A stretch of DNA of 64,000 nt from Geobacteraceae bacterium (GCA_009773645.1 WSYB01000012.1:38147-102146), one strand, 5' to 3'. Positions 26,999 to 36,080 are shown, counted from the stretch's first letter. Notes: generated by a model from the letters alone, not told the origin. Translations and numbers: made by a program.

Positions 26999-27529
26999 CT
27001 ATTGTCGCCATCCCGACGGAACGCCGGCCCTTGACGCTTCGGCGTCCAGCGTAGCGATCTTTTCCTGCAACTCTGTCATCCTCGCCTCGTCCCGTTCAAT
27101 TTCAGCCTTAAGCTCATTATAAGGAGCCCTGTCGCTCCCTTTCTGATAGACTATTCTCCTATGACGCAGTGCGGCCAGCCGGTCCCTCTTTTCGAGGAGT
27201 CCGTCCTGGATGCTTTTGATCTCATCGCGCAGGCTCTCATAGCTCATCCGCCACCAGCTCATGTCATGGCCGCCGTAAAGCTGCTGTTCCATCGGAGCGG
27301 AACCGGCCGGTTCAGAAGGCTGTTTCTCCTGCGCGGGGGGAACGCGTATCTCCTCTCCTTTTACGGACTCCCTCACTTTAACACGTTTCCGGTACTTGTC
27401 AGGAATTTTGGCCGGGGCGTCGGTAAAGTGCACAACCCCCTGGTCGTCGAGCCATTCATAGGTTTCCCCCCGTGCTGTCGCCGCAAAAACGAACACCACC
27501 ATGAATACCGCAATCAAGTGCCTCACCAT
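26999..27529 (-). CDS. Exported DUF4124 protein
   Basis: A 176-residue periplasmic protein. The signal peptide (AVFMVVFVFAATARG) is followed directly by the DUF4124 motif ETYEWLDDQGVVHFTDAP, a beta-type module found in many proteobacterial envelope proteins, then a linker and a C-terminal coiled coil (about residues 90-165, RDEIKSIQDGLLEKRDRLAA). ATG 27529 has GGGAGGACG in front; in-frame starts further upstream lack this. It diverges from the dodecaheme cytochrome gene across a 145-base gap and is convergent with the lipoprotein. Function unknown. Confidence 0.72.
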   Translation of the reverse strand: MVRHLIAVFMVVFVFAATARGETYEWLDDQGVVHFTDAPAKIPDKYRKRVKVRESVKGEEIRVPPAQEKQPSEPAGSAPMEQQLYGGHDMSWWRMSYESLRDEIKSIQDGLLEKRDRLAALRHRRIVYQKGSDRAPYNELKAEIERDEARMTELQEKIATLDAEASRAGVPSGWRQ

Positions 27530-27674
27530 ACGTCCTCCCATAGTTGTTTCATAGAGATATGATAAAGGATTGTGGCCCATTTGAACAGAGTGGTCAATAT
27601 TTTAATATTTGACGATTCACTTTCCGGTGTGTATATTTGACCGGTTAAAATCAATCGGCTTATAGGAGTGCGCA

Positions 27675-28697
27675 ATGAAGTTATGTTTCACCACGCTTGT
27701 AATCCTCATCGGATTATCGACCCCTGCCTTGTCCCCCGCCAAGGAGACCAAAGACGTTCTGTTCCGGTTCAAAAACGCCGATCCCGTTGTTTTCAACCAT
27801 GACATCCACTTGAGTAAATATAACAACAACTGCAGAATTTGCCATAACGCCATTTTTAACCTGAAAGAGCGCCGTCGTTTCACCATGGCGGAGATGGAAA
27901 AAACCAGATCGTGCGGCGCCTGTCACACCGGCGTCAAGGCCTTCAGCGTAGCCGACGAACAAGAGTGCGTCCGCTGTCATAGGGGAAAACCCCGTTCCAT
28001 TACGTACAAGATAAAAGGGGCAACCGAAGTTGTCTTCGGCCACGACATCCATATCGCCAAGACCGGCGGCAAGTGTAAAAGCTGCCACAACGGCAGGGTG
28101 ATAACCGGCAGGGACAAGGGAGTGACCATGGCCCAGATGGAAAAAGGGCGGACCTGCGGCGCCTGTCACAACGACAAAACGGCCTTCACTGTCGCCGGCA
28201 ACTGCGGCAACTGCCACAAGGGGATGAAGCCCAAAGGGATTGCCTTCAAGATCAAAGGAGTTGCCAACGCCACATTCAGCCATGATTTCCATCTCGGCAT
28301 GTACAAGTGCGCGGATTGCCATACCAGGGTATTCCCTTACAAGGCAGGAGCAAAGCACTTCACCATGGCCGACATGGAAAAGGGGAAATCGTGCGGCGTC
28401 TGCCACAACGGCAAGGACGCCTTTGCCTCCAGCGGCGACTGCGACAAATGTCACAAGGGGTACAAGCCCGCCGACGTGACCTTCAAGACCGACATGGGAG
28501 AAGCCAGATTCGGCCACGACTTCCACCTGGGGATGTACAAGTGTGCGGATTGCCACACGAAGCTCTTCCCCTTTAAGGCCGGCGCCAGACACTTCACCAT
28601 GGCCCAGATGGAAGGAGGGGATTCCTGCGGCGCCTGCCACAACGGCAAGGACGCCTTCACCGTGAAGGATACCTGCAACAAGTGCCACAAGATGTAA
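27675..28697 (+). CDS. Dodecaheme c-type cytochrome, four tandem triheme (c7-like) modules
   Basis: After a signal peptide (LVILIGLSTPALSPA) there are twelve CXXCH heme motifs, in order CRICH, CGACH, CVRCH, CKSCH, CGACH, CGNCH, CADCH, CGVCH, CDKCH, CADCH, CGACH, CNKCH. They fall into four modules of about 75-80 residues, each opening with a FxHDxH histidine pair (FNHDIH, FGHDIH, FSHDFH, FGHDFH) that provides distal ligands, and each carrying the FTMAxME spacer (VTMAQME in module 2). This is the GSU1996-like nanowire architecture, a one-dimensional electron wire in the periplasm. TAGGAG precedes the start. A strong terminator follows. The gene stands alone. Confidence 0.93.
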   Translation: MKLCFTTLVILIGLSTPALSPAKETKDVLFRFKNADPVVFNHDIHLSKYNNNCRICHNAIFNLKERRRFTMAEMEKTRSCGACHTGVKAFSVADEQECVRCHRGKPRSITYKIKGATEVVFGHDIHIAKTGGKCKSCHNGRVITGRDKGVTMAQMEKGRTCGACHNDKTAFTVAGNCGNCHKGMKPKGIAFKIKGVANATFSHDFHLGMYKCADCHTRVFPYKAGAKHFTMADMEKGKSCGVCHNGKDAFASSGDCDKCHKGYKPADVTFKTDMGEARFGHDFHLGMYKCADCHTKLFPFKAGARHFTMAQMEGGDSCGACHNGKDAFTVKDTCNKCHKM

Positions 28698-28724
28698 CAG
28701 TGTACAGCGCGCATCCTGCATGAA

Positions 28725-28764
28725 GAAAGAAAGGCGGCGCCAACCCTGGCGCCGCCTTTCTTTC
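28725..28764. terminator. Perfect 17-base-pair terminator between the cytochrome and DUF512 genes
   Basis: GAAAGAAAGGCGGCGCC (28725-28741) and its exact complement (28748-28764), loop AACCCT. The flanking pyrimidine and purine runs make it usable on both strands. Confidence 0.92.
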
Positions 28765-28785
28765 TTGGCTTCCGGTCCATTGGAC

Positions 28786-30081
28786 TTATCCCAACTTCCT
28801 GAGCGCCCCATAAATCCCCTGAGGGGTTGATTCCACCACAACAACCTCTTTCCCCAAGGCCTGCCGCACATCATCCACCGACAGGTCGTCGAGAAATATC
28901 CCTTCCCCTTCTTTCAGCATCACATCGGGGATAAAGATCACGTCCCCTAGCTCCACCCCGTTCAGCCCCGCAATGATATCACGGCCGGAAATCAGGCCGG
29001 TCACGGTAACGCTGTCACCGAAAAGGAGGTTTTTGATGGCCACGGAGCGGAGAGTGACGCCGGTCCTTCCGGACAGTCCCTGAAGAAAGTCAGCGAGGTA
29101 GTGGTAAGGTGATTCGCCGGTCACAACGGTAACTGCACGGTTTTTCAGAGGTTCCGCCTTCTCAAGGACCTCCCGTGCCTCATCCAGAAAGAGAGGAATC
29201 ATACCCACACCGTTTTCCAGCTGCGGCAGGTCGCCGTATGCCTCCAGCGGGGGAAAGGAGAGACCGGCCTTGATGTAGAATTCGTCCGCCAGGAAGAGAA
29301 ACGGTGCCCCGAGCCGGGAAGCCAAGTCCATGGCCTTTTTCTGCCAGATGGCGATGAATGCTGCAGCGTATTCACCGGTCACCGGCTGCAGGTGGGTGAG
29401 CCCCTTGCGGTGCCTGGTGAGCCCCACCGGCACCACGGCCAGAGAGGCCACCTGCGGAGAAAACTCCAGCAGGTCGGCCACGGTGCGCTCCAGATGCTCT
29501 CCGTCGTTTATCCCCGGGCAGAGGACCACCTGGGTGTGCATGGAAATTCGGGCAGTCGCCAGTTCCTGCATGATATCAAGAATGGGGATAATCCCGGTCT
29601 TGCCCAGCAGTTTTTCCCGGAGAGCAGGCTCGGTGGCATGAACGGAGACATAGAGGGGAGAGAGGCGCTGTTCCTTGATCCGCTTGAGCTCCATCCTGTC
29701 CATATTCGCCAGGGTAACGTAGTTACCGTACAGAAAGGAAAGGCGGTAGTCCTCATCTTTCACGTAGAGAGGGGAGCGAAGTCCCCGGGGAAGCTGATGG
29801 ACGAAGCAGAAAATGCATTTGTTGCCGCACCGGCCGGGTTCCGGAGCAGGGAAGATCAGGCCCAACGGTTCATCTTCGTCCCGTTCCAGCTCCACCTCCC
29901 ACACTTCACCGTCCTGCTTGACGATCTCCAGGGTAAGCTCCTCGTCGGCGGCAAAAAAATTATAGTCGATGATGTCAAGCAGCCGGTGGCCGTTTATGGC
30001 CAGAAGCCGGTCTCCCGCCACGATATCGAGCTCCTCGGCCACACTCCCCGGAAGCACCCTTTCGATGAGGAGCCCTGCCAT
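28786..30081 (-). CDS. Radical-SAM/PDZ-like DUF512 protein
   Basis: A 431-residue cytoplasmic protein. The N-terminal 60 residues form a PDZ-like fold (LIERVLPGSVAEELDIVAGD) and the middle contains the radical-SAM-like cysteine motif GRCGNKCIFCFVHQLP (CxxxCxxC). The DUF512 domain (LAVVPVGLTRHRKGL, FLADEFYIKAG) fills the C-terminal half. Its activity is not known. The ATG at 30081 shares its A with the TGA stop of the upstream permease gene, indicating an operon. The gene ends just before the cytochrome terminator. The family is widespread in anaerobes. Confidence 0.85.
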   Translation of the reverse strand: MAGLLIERVLPGSVAEELDIVAGDRLLAINGHRLLDIIDYNFFAADEELTLEIVKQDGEVWEVELERDEDEPLGLIFPAPEPGRCGNKCIFCFVHQLPRGLRSPLYVKDEDYRLSFLYGNYVTLANMDRMELKRIKEQRLSPLYVSVHATEPALREKLLGKTGIIPILDIMQELATARISMHTQVVLCPGINDGEHLERTVADLLEFSPQVASLAVVPVGLTRHRKGLTHLQPVTGEYAAAFIAIWQKKAMDLASRLGAPFLFLADEFYIKAGLSFPPLEAYGDLPQLENGVGMIPLFLDEAREVLEKAEPLKNRAVTVVTGESPYHYLADFLQGLSGRTGVTLRSVAIKNLLFGDSVTVTGLISGRDIIAGLNGVELGDVIFIPDVMLKEGEGIFLDDLSVDDVRQALGKEVVVVESTPQGIYGALRKLG

Positions 30082-31151
30082 CAGGCCCCCCTGTAGTAAG
30101 GAGAATTGCGGTAGTAATCGAGAAGGGAGCGGGAAAACACCTTCAAAACGGCGGTCACCGGAACTGCCAGCAGCATGCCTAAGATGCCGAACAACTGCCC
30201 GCCGATCAGGAGCGCCAGGATGGTGACAACCGGGTGGAGACCCACCTTATCTCCCACAATCCGAGGGGTGATTACTCCCCCTTCCAGGGCCTGCACCAGG
30301 GCGAACCACCCGACACAGAGGAGTGGATGGAGAAAGTCATGGAATTTAAGGATGGCCATGGTGACGGAGAGAACTATCCCGAGGATGGTGCCGAAATAGG
30401 GAATGATAAAGGTTATCCCTGCCAGGGTGCCGATGACGACAGCCAGGTCGATCCCGATAAAATAGAGACCGATGCTGTAAAAAACGGCCAGTATGGCACA
30501 GACCGACAACTGCCCCCGCACAAAGGCGGACAGCAGATCGTTGATCTCCCCCGATCTTTCCAGAAATCTGTCCCGATAGCGCTCCGGCACCATTCCGACT
30601 ACGCCGCTCTTCAACTTCGACAGGTCTTTCAGAAAGTAATAGAGGTAGACCGGCGTGATCAGGTAGCCGAGAACCGCCAGGATAAAGGCCAGGGTGGAAG
30701 CAAAGGCCTTCTTTACAATGACGAAGGTCTCTTTGAAAACCTCGGCTGAGGCCCCCCGCAAGTCGGTAAGCGCTTTATTGATATGTGCATAAACCTTTTC
30801 CGGGGTCTCAATATCGAAATAGGCCTTAATCTGAGGCGGAATAACATCGTACAACCGGTTTGCATATTCAGGAAGGTTTATCTGGACACTCCTGAATTCC
30901 TCCCGCAGGGAAGCGGTAAAAAAACCTGCCAGAGCGCCAGCAAGCAGCAAAAAAGCGGAGAAAACCAGCAGAATGGCAAGTGACCGGTTCACCCCCCTCT
31001 TCTCCAGGGGTGCCACCAGCGGGTCGAACAGGAAGGCCAGAATCAGGGCGATCACTAACGGAAGGAAAACGGAGCCCAGAAAATAAATCACGACAACCGC
31101 GCCTGCCGATAAAAGCCCGGCAAGAATGGCCGGTAATGTCTCTTTTTTCAT
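30081..31151 (-). CDS. AI-2E (PerM/TqsA) family transporter
   Basis: A 356-residue polytopic inner-membrane protein with about seven or eight helices, starting LPAILAGLLSAGAVVVIYFL. Family hallmarks include the segment LALILAFLFDPLVAPLEKRG-like (LILAFLFDPLVAPLEKRGVN), a long soluble loop, and the C-terminal IVGDKVGLHPVVTILALLIG. Members export diverse small solutes, and the AI-2 name does not prove the substrate. The start has only a weak ribosome-binding site. The stop overlaps the DUF512 start. A GTAGGGGC palindrome and hfq lie upstream. Confidence 0.85.
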   Translation of the reverse strand: MKKETLPAILAGLLSAGAVVVIYFLGSVFLPLVIALILAFLFDPLVAPLEKRGVNRSLAILLVFSAFLLLAGALAGFFTASLREEFRSVQINLPEYANRLYDVIPPQIKAYFDIETPEKVYAHINKALTDLRGASAEVFKETFVIVKKAFASTLAFILAVLGYLITPVYLYYFLKDLSKLKSGVVGMVPERYRDRFLERSGEINDLLSAFVRGQLSVCAILAVFYSIGLYFIGIDLAVVIGTLAGITFIIPYFGTILGIVLSVTMAILKFHDFLHPLLCVGWFALVQALEGGVITPRIVGDKVGLHPVVTILALLIGGQLFGILGMLLAVPVTAVLKVFSRSLLDYYRNSPYYRGA

Positions 31152-31175
31152 ATTTTTTGCCCGGGAAAAAAGAAC

Positions 31176-31203
31176 GTAGGGGCGTAATGCGATACGCCCC
31201 TAC
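31176..31203. repeat. GTAGGGGC palindromic repeat, copy 4
   Basis: Perfect 11-base inverted repeat GTAGGGGCGTA / TACGCCCCTAC with a six-base loop, in the gap between hfq and the permease gene. Confidence 0.85.
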
Positions 31204-31230
31204 GGATAACCTGAAATATTTCGGTGAAAT

Positions 31231-31455
31231 CTACTGATGCAGGCGGAAGCTGCCGTCCGCGGAAGTTATGGTCGATATGGCGTGCTTGTAGATAAGAATG
31301 TCACCCTGTACTTCCATCAGAACGGAAAAGTTATCGAACGACTTGATGTAACCCTCCATTTTGTCGCCGGACATGAGATTGACCACGATCTTTACCCGCT
31401 CCTTGCGCGACTGATTCAGATACTGGTCTTGAATGTTGAACGGTGCTTTTGGCAT
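31231..31455 (-). CDS. hfq: RNA chaperone Hfq
   Basis: A 74-residue Sm-like protein forming a hexameric ring that pairs small RNAs with messages. It carries Sm1 (QDQYLNQSRKERVKIVVNL, GYIKSFDNFSVLME) and Sm2 (ILIYKHAISTI), with the YKH motif that marks Hfq. The C-terminal tail is short, so an intrinsically disordered extension like that of E. coli is missing. ATG 31455 has AAAGGAGAGGAG upstream. It follows miaA by 11 bases in the classical miaA-hfq order, and its presence implies base-pairing small-RNA regulation in this organism. Confidence 0.95.
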   Translation of the reverse strand: MPKAPFNIQDQYLNQSRKERVKIVVNLMSGDKMEGYIKSFDNFSVLMEVQGDILIYKHAISTITSADGSFRLHQ

Positions 31456-31466
31456 ACTCCTCTCCT

Positions 31467-32396
31467 TTACGCAAAAAATTCAATCACATGATTACAGATA
31501 GTAGCAAAACTGTCAGGATATTCAACCCAATTAATTTCAGCATCCTTATTAGACCAGGTAACCTGGCGCTTGGCGTAGTGCCTGGTATCCCTCTTGATCA
31601 GCCGCAACGCCTCATCCAGAGCGAGCTCGCCTGCAAGATACGCGCATATCTGCCGGTAACCGATGGATCTCATTGTCTTTAATCCGGCATCGTAGCCCAG
31701 GCTCAGAAGAGTCCTCACCTCCTCCACGAATCCCTCGGCCATCATCCGGTCAACCCTCCTGTCGATCCTTTCGTAAAGCTCCTGCCGCTCAACCACGATG
31801 CCGATCTTCAGATAACGGTAAAAACCACCGGCAAAGCCGTGCTCGCTCCTCAAGCGCGAAATGGGATAGCCGGTCAGACGATAAACCTCCAGCGCGCGAA
31901 TGATGCGCACCTGGTCGTTGGTGTGAAGCCGTTGCGCGGTAACCGGATCGACCTGGGCAAGTTGCCTGAGAAGCTCTTCCTTCCCCTTCTGTCGTGCCAC
32001 CTCCTTAAGCTCATCTCTAAGGGTCTCGTCTCCCCTGGGTGAATCGATCAGCCCATGCAGCAAAGTCTTTATGTAAAGCCCCGTTCCCCCCACCACAAAA
32101 ACCTTTTTCCCGCGGCTCCGGATGTCGGCAATGACCTGAATCGCCACATTACGGAAGTCGGATGCAGAAAAGTTCACATCGGGTGTGACGATGTCGATAA
32201 GGTGGTGCGGAACCCGCTGCCGCAGTTCCGGCGAGGGTTTGGCCGTGCCGACATCCATGCCGCGGTAGACCTGCATGGAATCGGCGTTGACGATCTCACC
32301 ATCAAAACGCTCGGCAAGCCTCACGGCCAGTTCGGTCTTGCCCGAAGCGGTCGGCCCCTGAATTATAACCAGCCCGATTTTCTCCTCACTCCTCAC
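31467..32396 (-). CDS. miaA: tRNA dimethylallyltransferase
   Basis: Transfers a dimethylallyl group to N6 of adenosine 37 in tRNAs reading UNN codons. The 309 residues contain the P-loop QGPTASGKTELAVRLAERF, the DSMQVYRGMDVGTAKP motif, the PRGDETLRDELKE region and IRALEVYRLTGYPI. The GTG start at 32396 lies inside a four-copy GTGAGGA array (32383-32410); GAGGA from the preceding copy acts as its ribosome-binding site. mutL ends in the same array. The start is fixed by homology, as N-terminal residues of the family begin just before the P-loop. Confidence 0.93.
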   Translation of the reverse strand: MRSEEKIGLVIIQGPTASGKTELAVRLAERFDGEIVNADSMQVYRGMDVGTAKPSPELRQRVPHHLIDIVTPDVNFSASDFRNVAIQVIADIRSRGKKVFVVGGTGLYIKTLLHGLIDSPRGDETLRDELKEVARQKGKEELLRQLAQVDPVTAQRLHTNDQVRIIRALEVYRLTGYPISRLRSEHGFAGGFYRYLKIGIVVERQELYERIDRRVDRMMAEGFVEEVRTLLSLGYDAGLKTMRSIGYRQICAYLAGELALDEALRLIKRDTRHYAKRQVTWSNKDAEINWVEYPDSFATICNHVIEFFA

Positions 32397-32410
32397 TCCT
32401 CACTCCTCAC
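32383..32410. repeat. Heptamer array GTGAGGA x4 at the mutL-miaA junction
   Basis: Read on the minus strand: four exact tandem GTGAGGA units. The mutL stop TGA (32407-32409) is in the first unit, and the GTG of the third (32394-32396) is the miaA start, so the repeat carries the stop, the ribosome-binding site and the start. Confidence 0.9.
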
Positions 32411-34197
32411 TGCCTTTTAAACATACGCTCAATCTCCCCAAGGGTAATCTTCCGAAACACCGGCCTGCCGTGGGGACAGTTGCTGGAAAAGTCGGTAGCG
32501 TCCATCTGCTTCAGCAGGGCGCTGATTTCCTGGGCAGCCAGCGGATGTGTTCCTCGCACTACGCTGTGGCAGGCAATCCGGGAGAGAATGTCTTCCAGCG
32601 CATCGGTGAAGGTCCTGCTCTTGCCGAGGTTCTGCAGCTCTTCCAGGATATCCCGTAAGGTACGCATATAGTCGGCTCCCGCAAGAAGCCAGGGAACCCC
32701 TTTTAACAGCCAGGTAGCTCCGCCGAAATCTTCCAGTTCATAACCCAGTAGCGCCAGATTATTCAAGTTTTCCTTGAGAGTCGCCGCCTCCCCGAAGAGG
32801 AATTCCGCCGGTTCTGGAAACAGTAATCCCTGCGACTCCACAGTGCCTTTGGCAAACTGGCTCTTGAGCCGCTCGAATGCGATCCGCTCATGGGCCGCGT
32901 GCTGGTCGATTATCAACAGGTCTCCCCCCCCCTGACAGAGGATATATGCGGCGTTAAACTGGCCGATGATGGTCAGGGAAGAAAAATAGCCCGTCTCATC
33001 TGTGTCCTCAGCCTTTTTCGCAACCATGGTAAACGCCGGTTCCGGCCGGGCAGACGGAGATGGCTGGAAAAGTGACCGGGTTGGGGACGGCGCCGGACGG
33101 TAATTGACCAGGACCTCTCTTACCTCGGCCACCCTGGTCTCACTGACCGCTAAAGTTGCGCCGGGCGGGACAAACGGTGTGACGGAAACCCCGGAGAGTT
33201 TTATCCAGGGAGTGGCGCGCAGCACGGATTCCACGGCTGACTGGATGATGTCGTGTACCCTTCCCTGCTCGCGAAAACGGACCTCGTGTTTGGTCGGGTG
33301 GACATTGACATCCACTTCCCCGGCGGGGATACCGATGAAGAGCACCACTACCGGGTATCGCCCTTTCTCAAGAAAGTTCCGGTAAGATTGCAGAACGGCG
33401 TGCTGCACAACCCGGTCCCGGATAAAGCGGCCGTTTATGTAGGTATGGACGGATGAGGGGGCGGAGCGGTTACACTCGGGTTTGGCAATAAGACCTGTTA
33501 CGGTTGTCTGTCCCTCGACAAACTCAACAGGATAGAGATCCGCGGCCAGGGAGTTTCCCAGGAGCGCGGCCACCCGGCTTTTCAGGTCACCATTCAAAGC
33601 CCGGAATACGGTTCTGCCGTCATTCGCGAAAGTAAAGCGGGTTTCCGGACGGGAAATCGCCAGCCTGGTCAGGAGGTCTCCCACGTGCCCCGCCTCGGTC
33701 TCAGCGCTCTTCATGAATTTCAAACGGGCCGGAGTATTGAAGAAGAGGTTTCGCACCGAAACAACCGTCCCCTCCGCCATGCCGCAGGCCTTTACTTCCT
33801 TGATCCGCCCTCCTTCGACATAGATCTCCGTTCCTTCGATACGCCCCCGCTCCCTGGTGGCCAGGGTAAAACGGGAAACCGAGGCAATGGAAGGGAGTGC
33901 CTCGCCGCGAAAGCCGAGAGTAGCAAGATTGAACAGGTCGCTGTCGCTCGCGATCTTGCTGGTCGCGTGCCGCTCCAAGGCCAGCAGCGCATCTTCGCGC
34001 GACATGCCGCAGCCGTCGTCGGACACCTTGATGAGCCTCTTCCCGCCTGACTCTACCTCCACCACCACCTCACTGCAACCGGAATCCAGGGCGTTCTCCA
34101 CCAGTTCCTTCACTACCGATGCGGGACGCTCCACCACCTCGCCGGCGGCTATCTTGTTCGTCAGATGTTCGGGAAGTATTTTAATCCTGGTGGACAA
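32407..34197 (-). CDS. mutL: DNA mismatch repair protein MutL (endonuclease-type)
   Basis: A 596-residue GHKL ATPase. N-terminal motifs are AAGEVVERPASVVKELVENA, SDDGCGM, HATSKI and GFRGEALPSIAS. The C-terminal domain carries the metal-dependent endonuclease motif DQHAAHERIAFE (DQHA-x2-E-x4-E), plus CHSVVRGTHPLAAQE and CPHGRPVF, so it nicks DNA itself and does not need MutH. No mutS gene is in the window. The proposed start is TTG 34197, with GAGG upstream, since the conserved sequence starts at STRIKILPEHL; an ATG at 34269 is possible but unsupported. The 3' end lies in the heptamer array with miaA. Confidence 0.93.
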   Translation of the reverse strand: MSTRIKILPEHLTNKIAAGEVVERPASVVKELVENALDSGCSEVVVEVESGGKRLIKVSDDGCGMSREDALLALERHATSKIASDSDLFNLATLGFRGEALPSIASVSRFTLATRERGRIEGTEIYVEGGRIKEVKACGMAEGTVVSVRNLFFNTPARLKFMKSAETEAGHVGDLLTRLAISRPETRFTFANDGRTVFRALNGDLKSRVAALLGNSLAADLYPVEFVEGQTTVTGLIAKPECNRSAPSSVHTYINGRFIRDRVVQHAVLQSYRNFLEKGRYPVVVLFIGIPAGEVDVNVHPTKHEVRFREQGRVHDIIQSAVESVLRATPWIKLSGVSVTPFVPPGATLAVSETRVAEVREVLVNYRPAPSPTRSLFQPSPSARPEPAFTMVAKKAEDTDETGYFSSLTIIGQFNAAYILCQGGGDLLIIDQHAAHERIAFERLKSQFAKGTVESQGLLFPEPAEFLFGEAATLKENLNNLALLGYELEDFGGATWLLKGVPWLLAGADYMRTLRDILEELQNLGKSRTFTDALEDILSRIACHSVVRGTHPLAAQEISALLKQMDATDFSSNCPHGRPVFRKITLGEIERMFKRQ

Positions 34198-34425
34198 TCC
34201 GGACCTCGTGAACCGTTGTAGTAGTCGATAAAATAACTTATCCCCACTCTGTTTGTAAAGGAGAACCATGGCTGTTCGAGGAAATCATCAAAATTGATTC
34301 GCAATACATTCACAAAGTTTTTCCGTCGCGGAAGCTTCAGAGCTTCCATGCGGTTTCCATACGGAAACTATCTGATACAATTCATGAAGATCACGTTGTC
34401 ACGACCGGCAAAAAGGAGCGACACA

Positions 34426-35580
34426 ATGGATTTTGAACTGAACAACACACAGCAGGAACTGAGGACCATGGTACGGAAATTTGCGGAAGAGGAAATCACC
34501 CCTACCGCCCGGGAGAATGACGTCAAGGAACGCTTCCCCTCTGAAATCATCAGAAAAATGGCCGCACTGGGGCTTCTTGGCGGTACTGTCCCAAAGGAGT
34601 TCGGTGGATCGGCATTTGACTGGATCAGCGACGCAATCATCTTCGAAGAAATCGGCAGGGCCTGTTCCTCTGTCAGAACAACACTTTCGGTTCAGGTATC
34701 ACTGGTGGAACAGGTAATCTTCGGATGGGGGAACGAGGAACAGAAGCAGAAGTACCTGCCGCAGCTCTGCAAGGGGGAAATTATCGGGTGTTTCGCCCTG
34801 ACCGAGCCGGAAGCGGGAAGCGATGCGGTAAGCATCAAGACCCTGGCCCGTCCCAAGGGGGACGGGTGGGTGCTGAACGGCGCAAAAACCTGGATAACCA
34901 ACGGTGGTGTGGCGGACGTCGCCGTTGTCTTCGCCCAGACCGGTCCATCCGGCGGACATAAAGGGATTGCAGCTTTCCTTGTGGAAAAGGGCACCCCGGG
35001 TTTCACCTCCATGGAGATCAAAGGGAAGCTGGGGCTCAGGGCGTCAAACACCGCCGGGCTTTCGTTCAAGGAGTGCTTTGTAGCGGGAGACGCCCTCCTG
35101 GGCACGGTCGGGGAGGGATTCACCATCGCCATGTCTGCCCTTGATAACGGCAGGTATGGAGTTGCCGCCGGGTGCGTAGGGATCATTCAAGGGTGCGTGG
35201 ATGCCGGCACGCGGTATGCGCGGGAACGAAAACAGTTCAACCGGCCCATCGGATCGTTCCAGTTGGTACAGGACATGATCTCACGGATGGTGGTCGATCT
35301 GGAAGCAGCACGGCTCCTCGTCTACCGGGCGGGATATTTGAAGAACCGGGGTGCCCCCAATACCCTGGAAACCTCAGTTGCCAAATACTTTGCCAGTGAA
35401 GCGGCGGTAAGGGCGGCCAATGACGCCGTTCAGATTCATGGCGCCTACGGCTATTCCAATGCCTACCCGGTTGAGCGCTATCTTCGGGACGCCAAGGTGG
35501 CAACCATCTACGAGGGGACGTCTCAGATCCAGAAGCTTATCATCGGGGAACATGTCCTGGGAATCAGGGCATTCACATAG
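34426..35580 (+). CDS. Acyl-CoA dehydrogenase
   Basis: A 384-residue flavoenzyme that introduces a trans-2 double bond into acyl-CoA and passes electrons to ETF. Motifs include FALTEPEAGSDAVSIKT, the FAD-binding LNGAKTWITNGGVADVAVVF, and the C-terminal YEGTSQIQKLIIGEHVLGI, where the glutamate is the catalytic base in short-chain enzymes. Length and the ERKQFNRPIGSFQLVQDM segment fit the short/branched or glutaryl-CoA subgroup; the substrate is not determined. ATG 34426 follows AAAAGGAG. It is read as a single gene; no etf genes are adjacent. Confidence 0.88.
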   Translation: MDFELNNTQQELRTMVRKFAEEEITPTARENDVKERFPSEIIRKMAALGLLGGTVPKEFGGSAFDWISDAIIFEEIGRACSSVRTTLSVQVSLVEQVIFGWGNEEQKQKYLPQLCKGEIIGCFALTEPEAGSDAVSIKTLARPKGDGWVLNGAKTWITNGGVADVAVVFAQTGPSGGHKGIAAFLVEKGTPGFTSMEIKGKLGLRASNTAGLSFKECFVAGDALLGTVGEGFTIAMSALDNGRYGVAAGCVGIIQGCVDAGTRYARERKQFNRPIGSFQLVQDMISRMVVDLEAARLLVYRAGYLKNRGAPNTLETSVAKYFASEAAVRAANDAVQIHGAYGYSNAYPVERYLRDAKVATIYEGTSQIQKLIIGEHVLGIRAFT

Positions 35581-35738
35581 GCCTTCCACCGGACTTCCGA
35601 GCCGGACACGGTTTTGGCTGTGCCCCCAGCCCGCTTCAAAGCCATGGCCGGCGCATTTTTTATTTGCATTCAATTAATGAAGGTGGAATACTTTACACAG
35701 GGATGCAATATGACCGAATATCTGGAGGAGATGGTGTT

Positions 35739-36038
35739 ATGAAGGACATTTGGAAGGAGCGGGAAAAAGCGCTGGAAAATCAGTACATTTTCAAGCAGGA
35801 AAAAGAGATAATCGATAAGATGAGAAAGGAAGCCCGGGAGAAGATCATTCGGGAACATTGCAGGAATCGTTGTCCAAAGTGTGGCGATCCGATTGAACCG
35901 ATGACTTTTCGCGGAGTGCCGCTCGACAAATGTCCCGCCTGCGGCGGGATATGGCTTGGCCCCAAGGATTTGCAGATACTGGCTGCCAAGGACCATCGTT
36001 CCTGGTTCGACAAGTGGTTCAAGGGAGAAGAGGAATAG
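35739..36038 (+). CDS. Small zinc-ribbon protein (TFIIB-type, 99 aa)
   Basis: A helical, charged first half (EKALENQYIFKQEKEIID, MRKEAREKIIREH) is followed by a zinc ribbon with CPKCGDPIEPMTFRGVPLDK and CPACGGIWL; the two CxxC pairs match the zf-TFIIB family. The last 25 residues are basic and aromatic (DHRSWFDKWFKGEEE). ATG 35739 is preceded by GGAGGAG. A strong terminator starts just after the stop codon. The family is of unknown function, perhaps nucleic-acid or metal binding. It stands between an acyl-CoA dehydrogenase and a cold-shock gene. Confidence 0.75.
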   Translation: MKDIWKEREKALENQYIFKQEKEIIDKMRKEAREKIIREHCRNRCPKCGDPIEPMTFRGVPLDKCPACGGIWLGPKDLQILAAKDHRSWFDKWFKGEEE

Positions 36039-36080
36039 CACAAACCCCCCAAGGCTGAAGCCTTGGGGGGTTTGTGTTTG
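36039..36080. terminator. Perfect 17-base-pair terminator after the zinc-ribbon gene
   Basis: CACAAACCCCCCAAGGC (36039-36055) and its exact complement (36060-36076), loop TGAA, followed by TTTG. Confidence 0.9.

Noticed and set aside
27714..28874. 386-codon minus-strand frame opposite the dodecaheme cytochrome
   Set aside because: The repeated heme modules make repeated antisense residues (HLGHGE, VAVAA) with no independent support.
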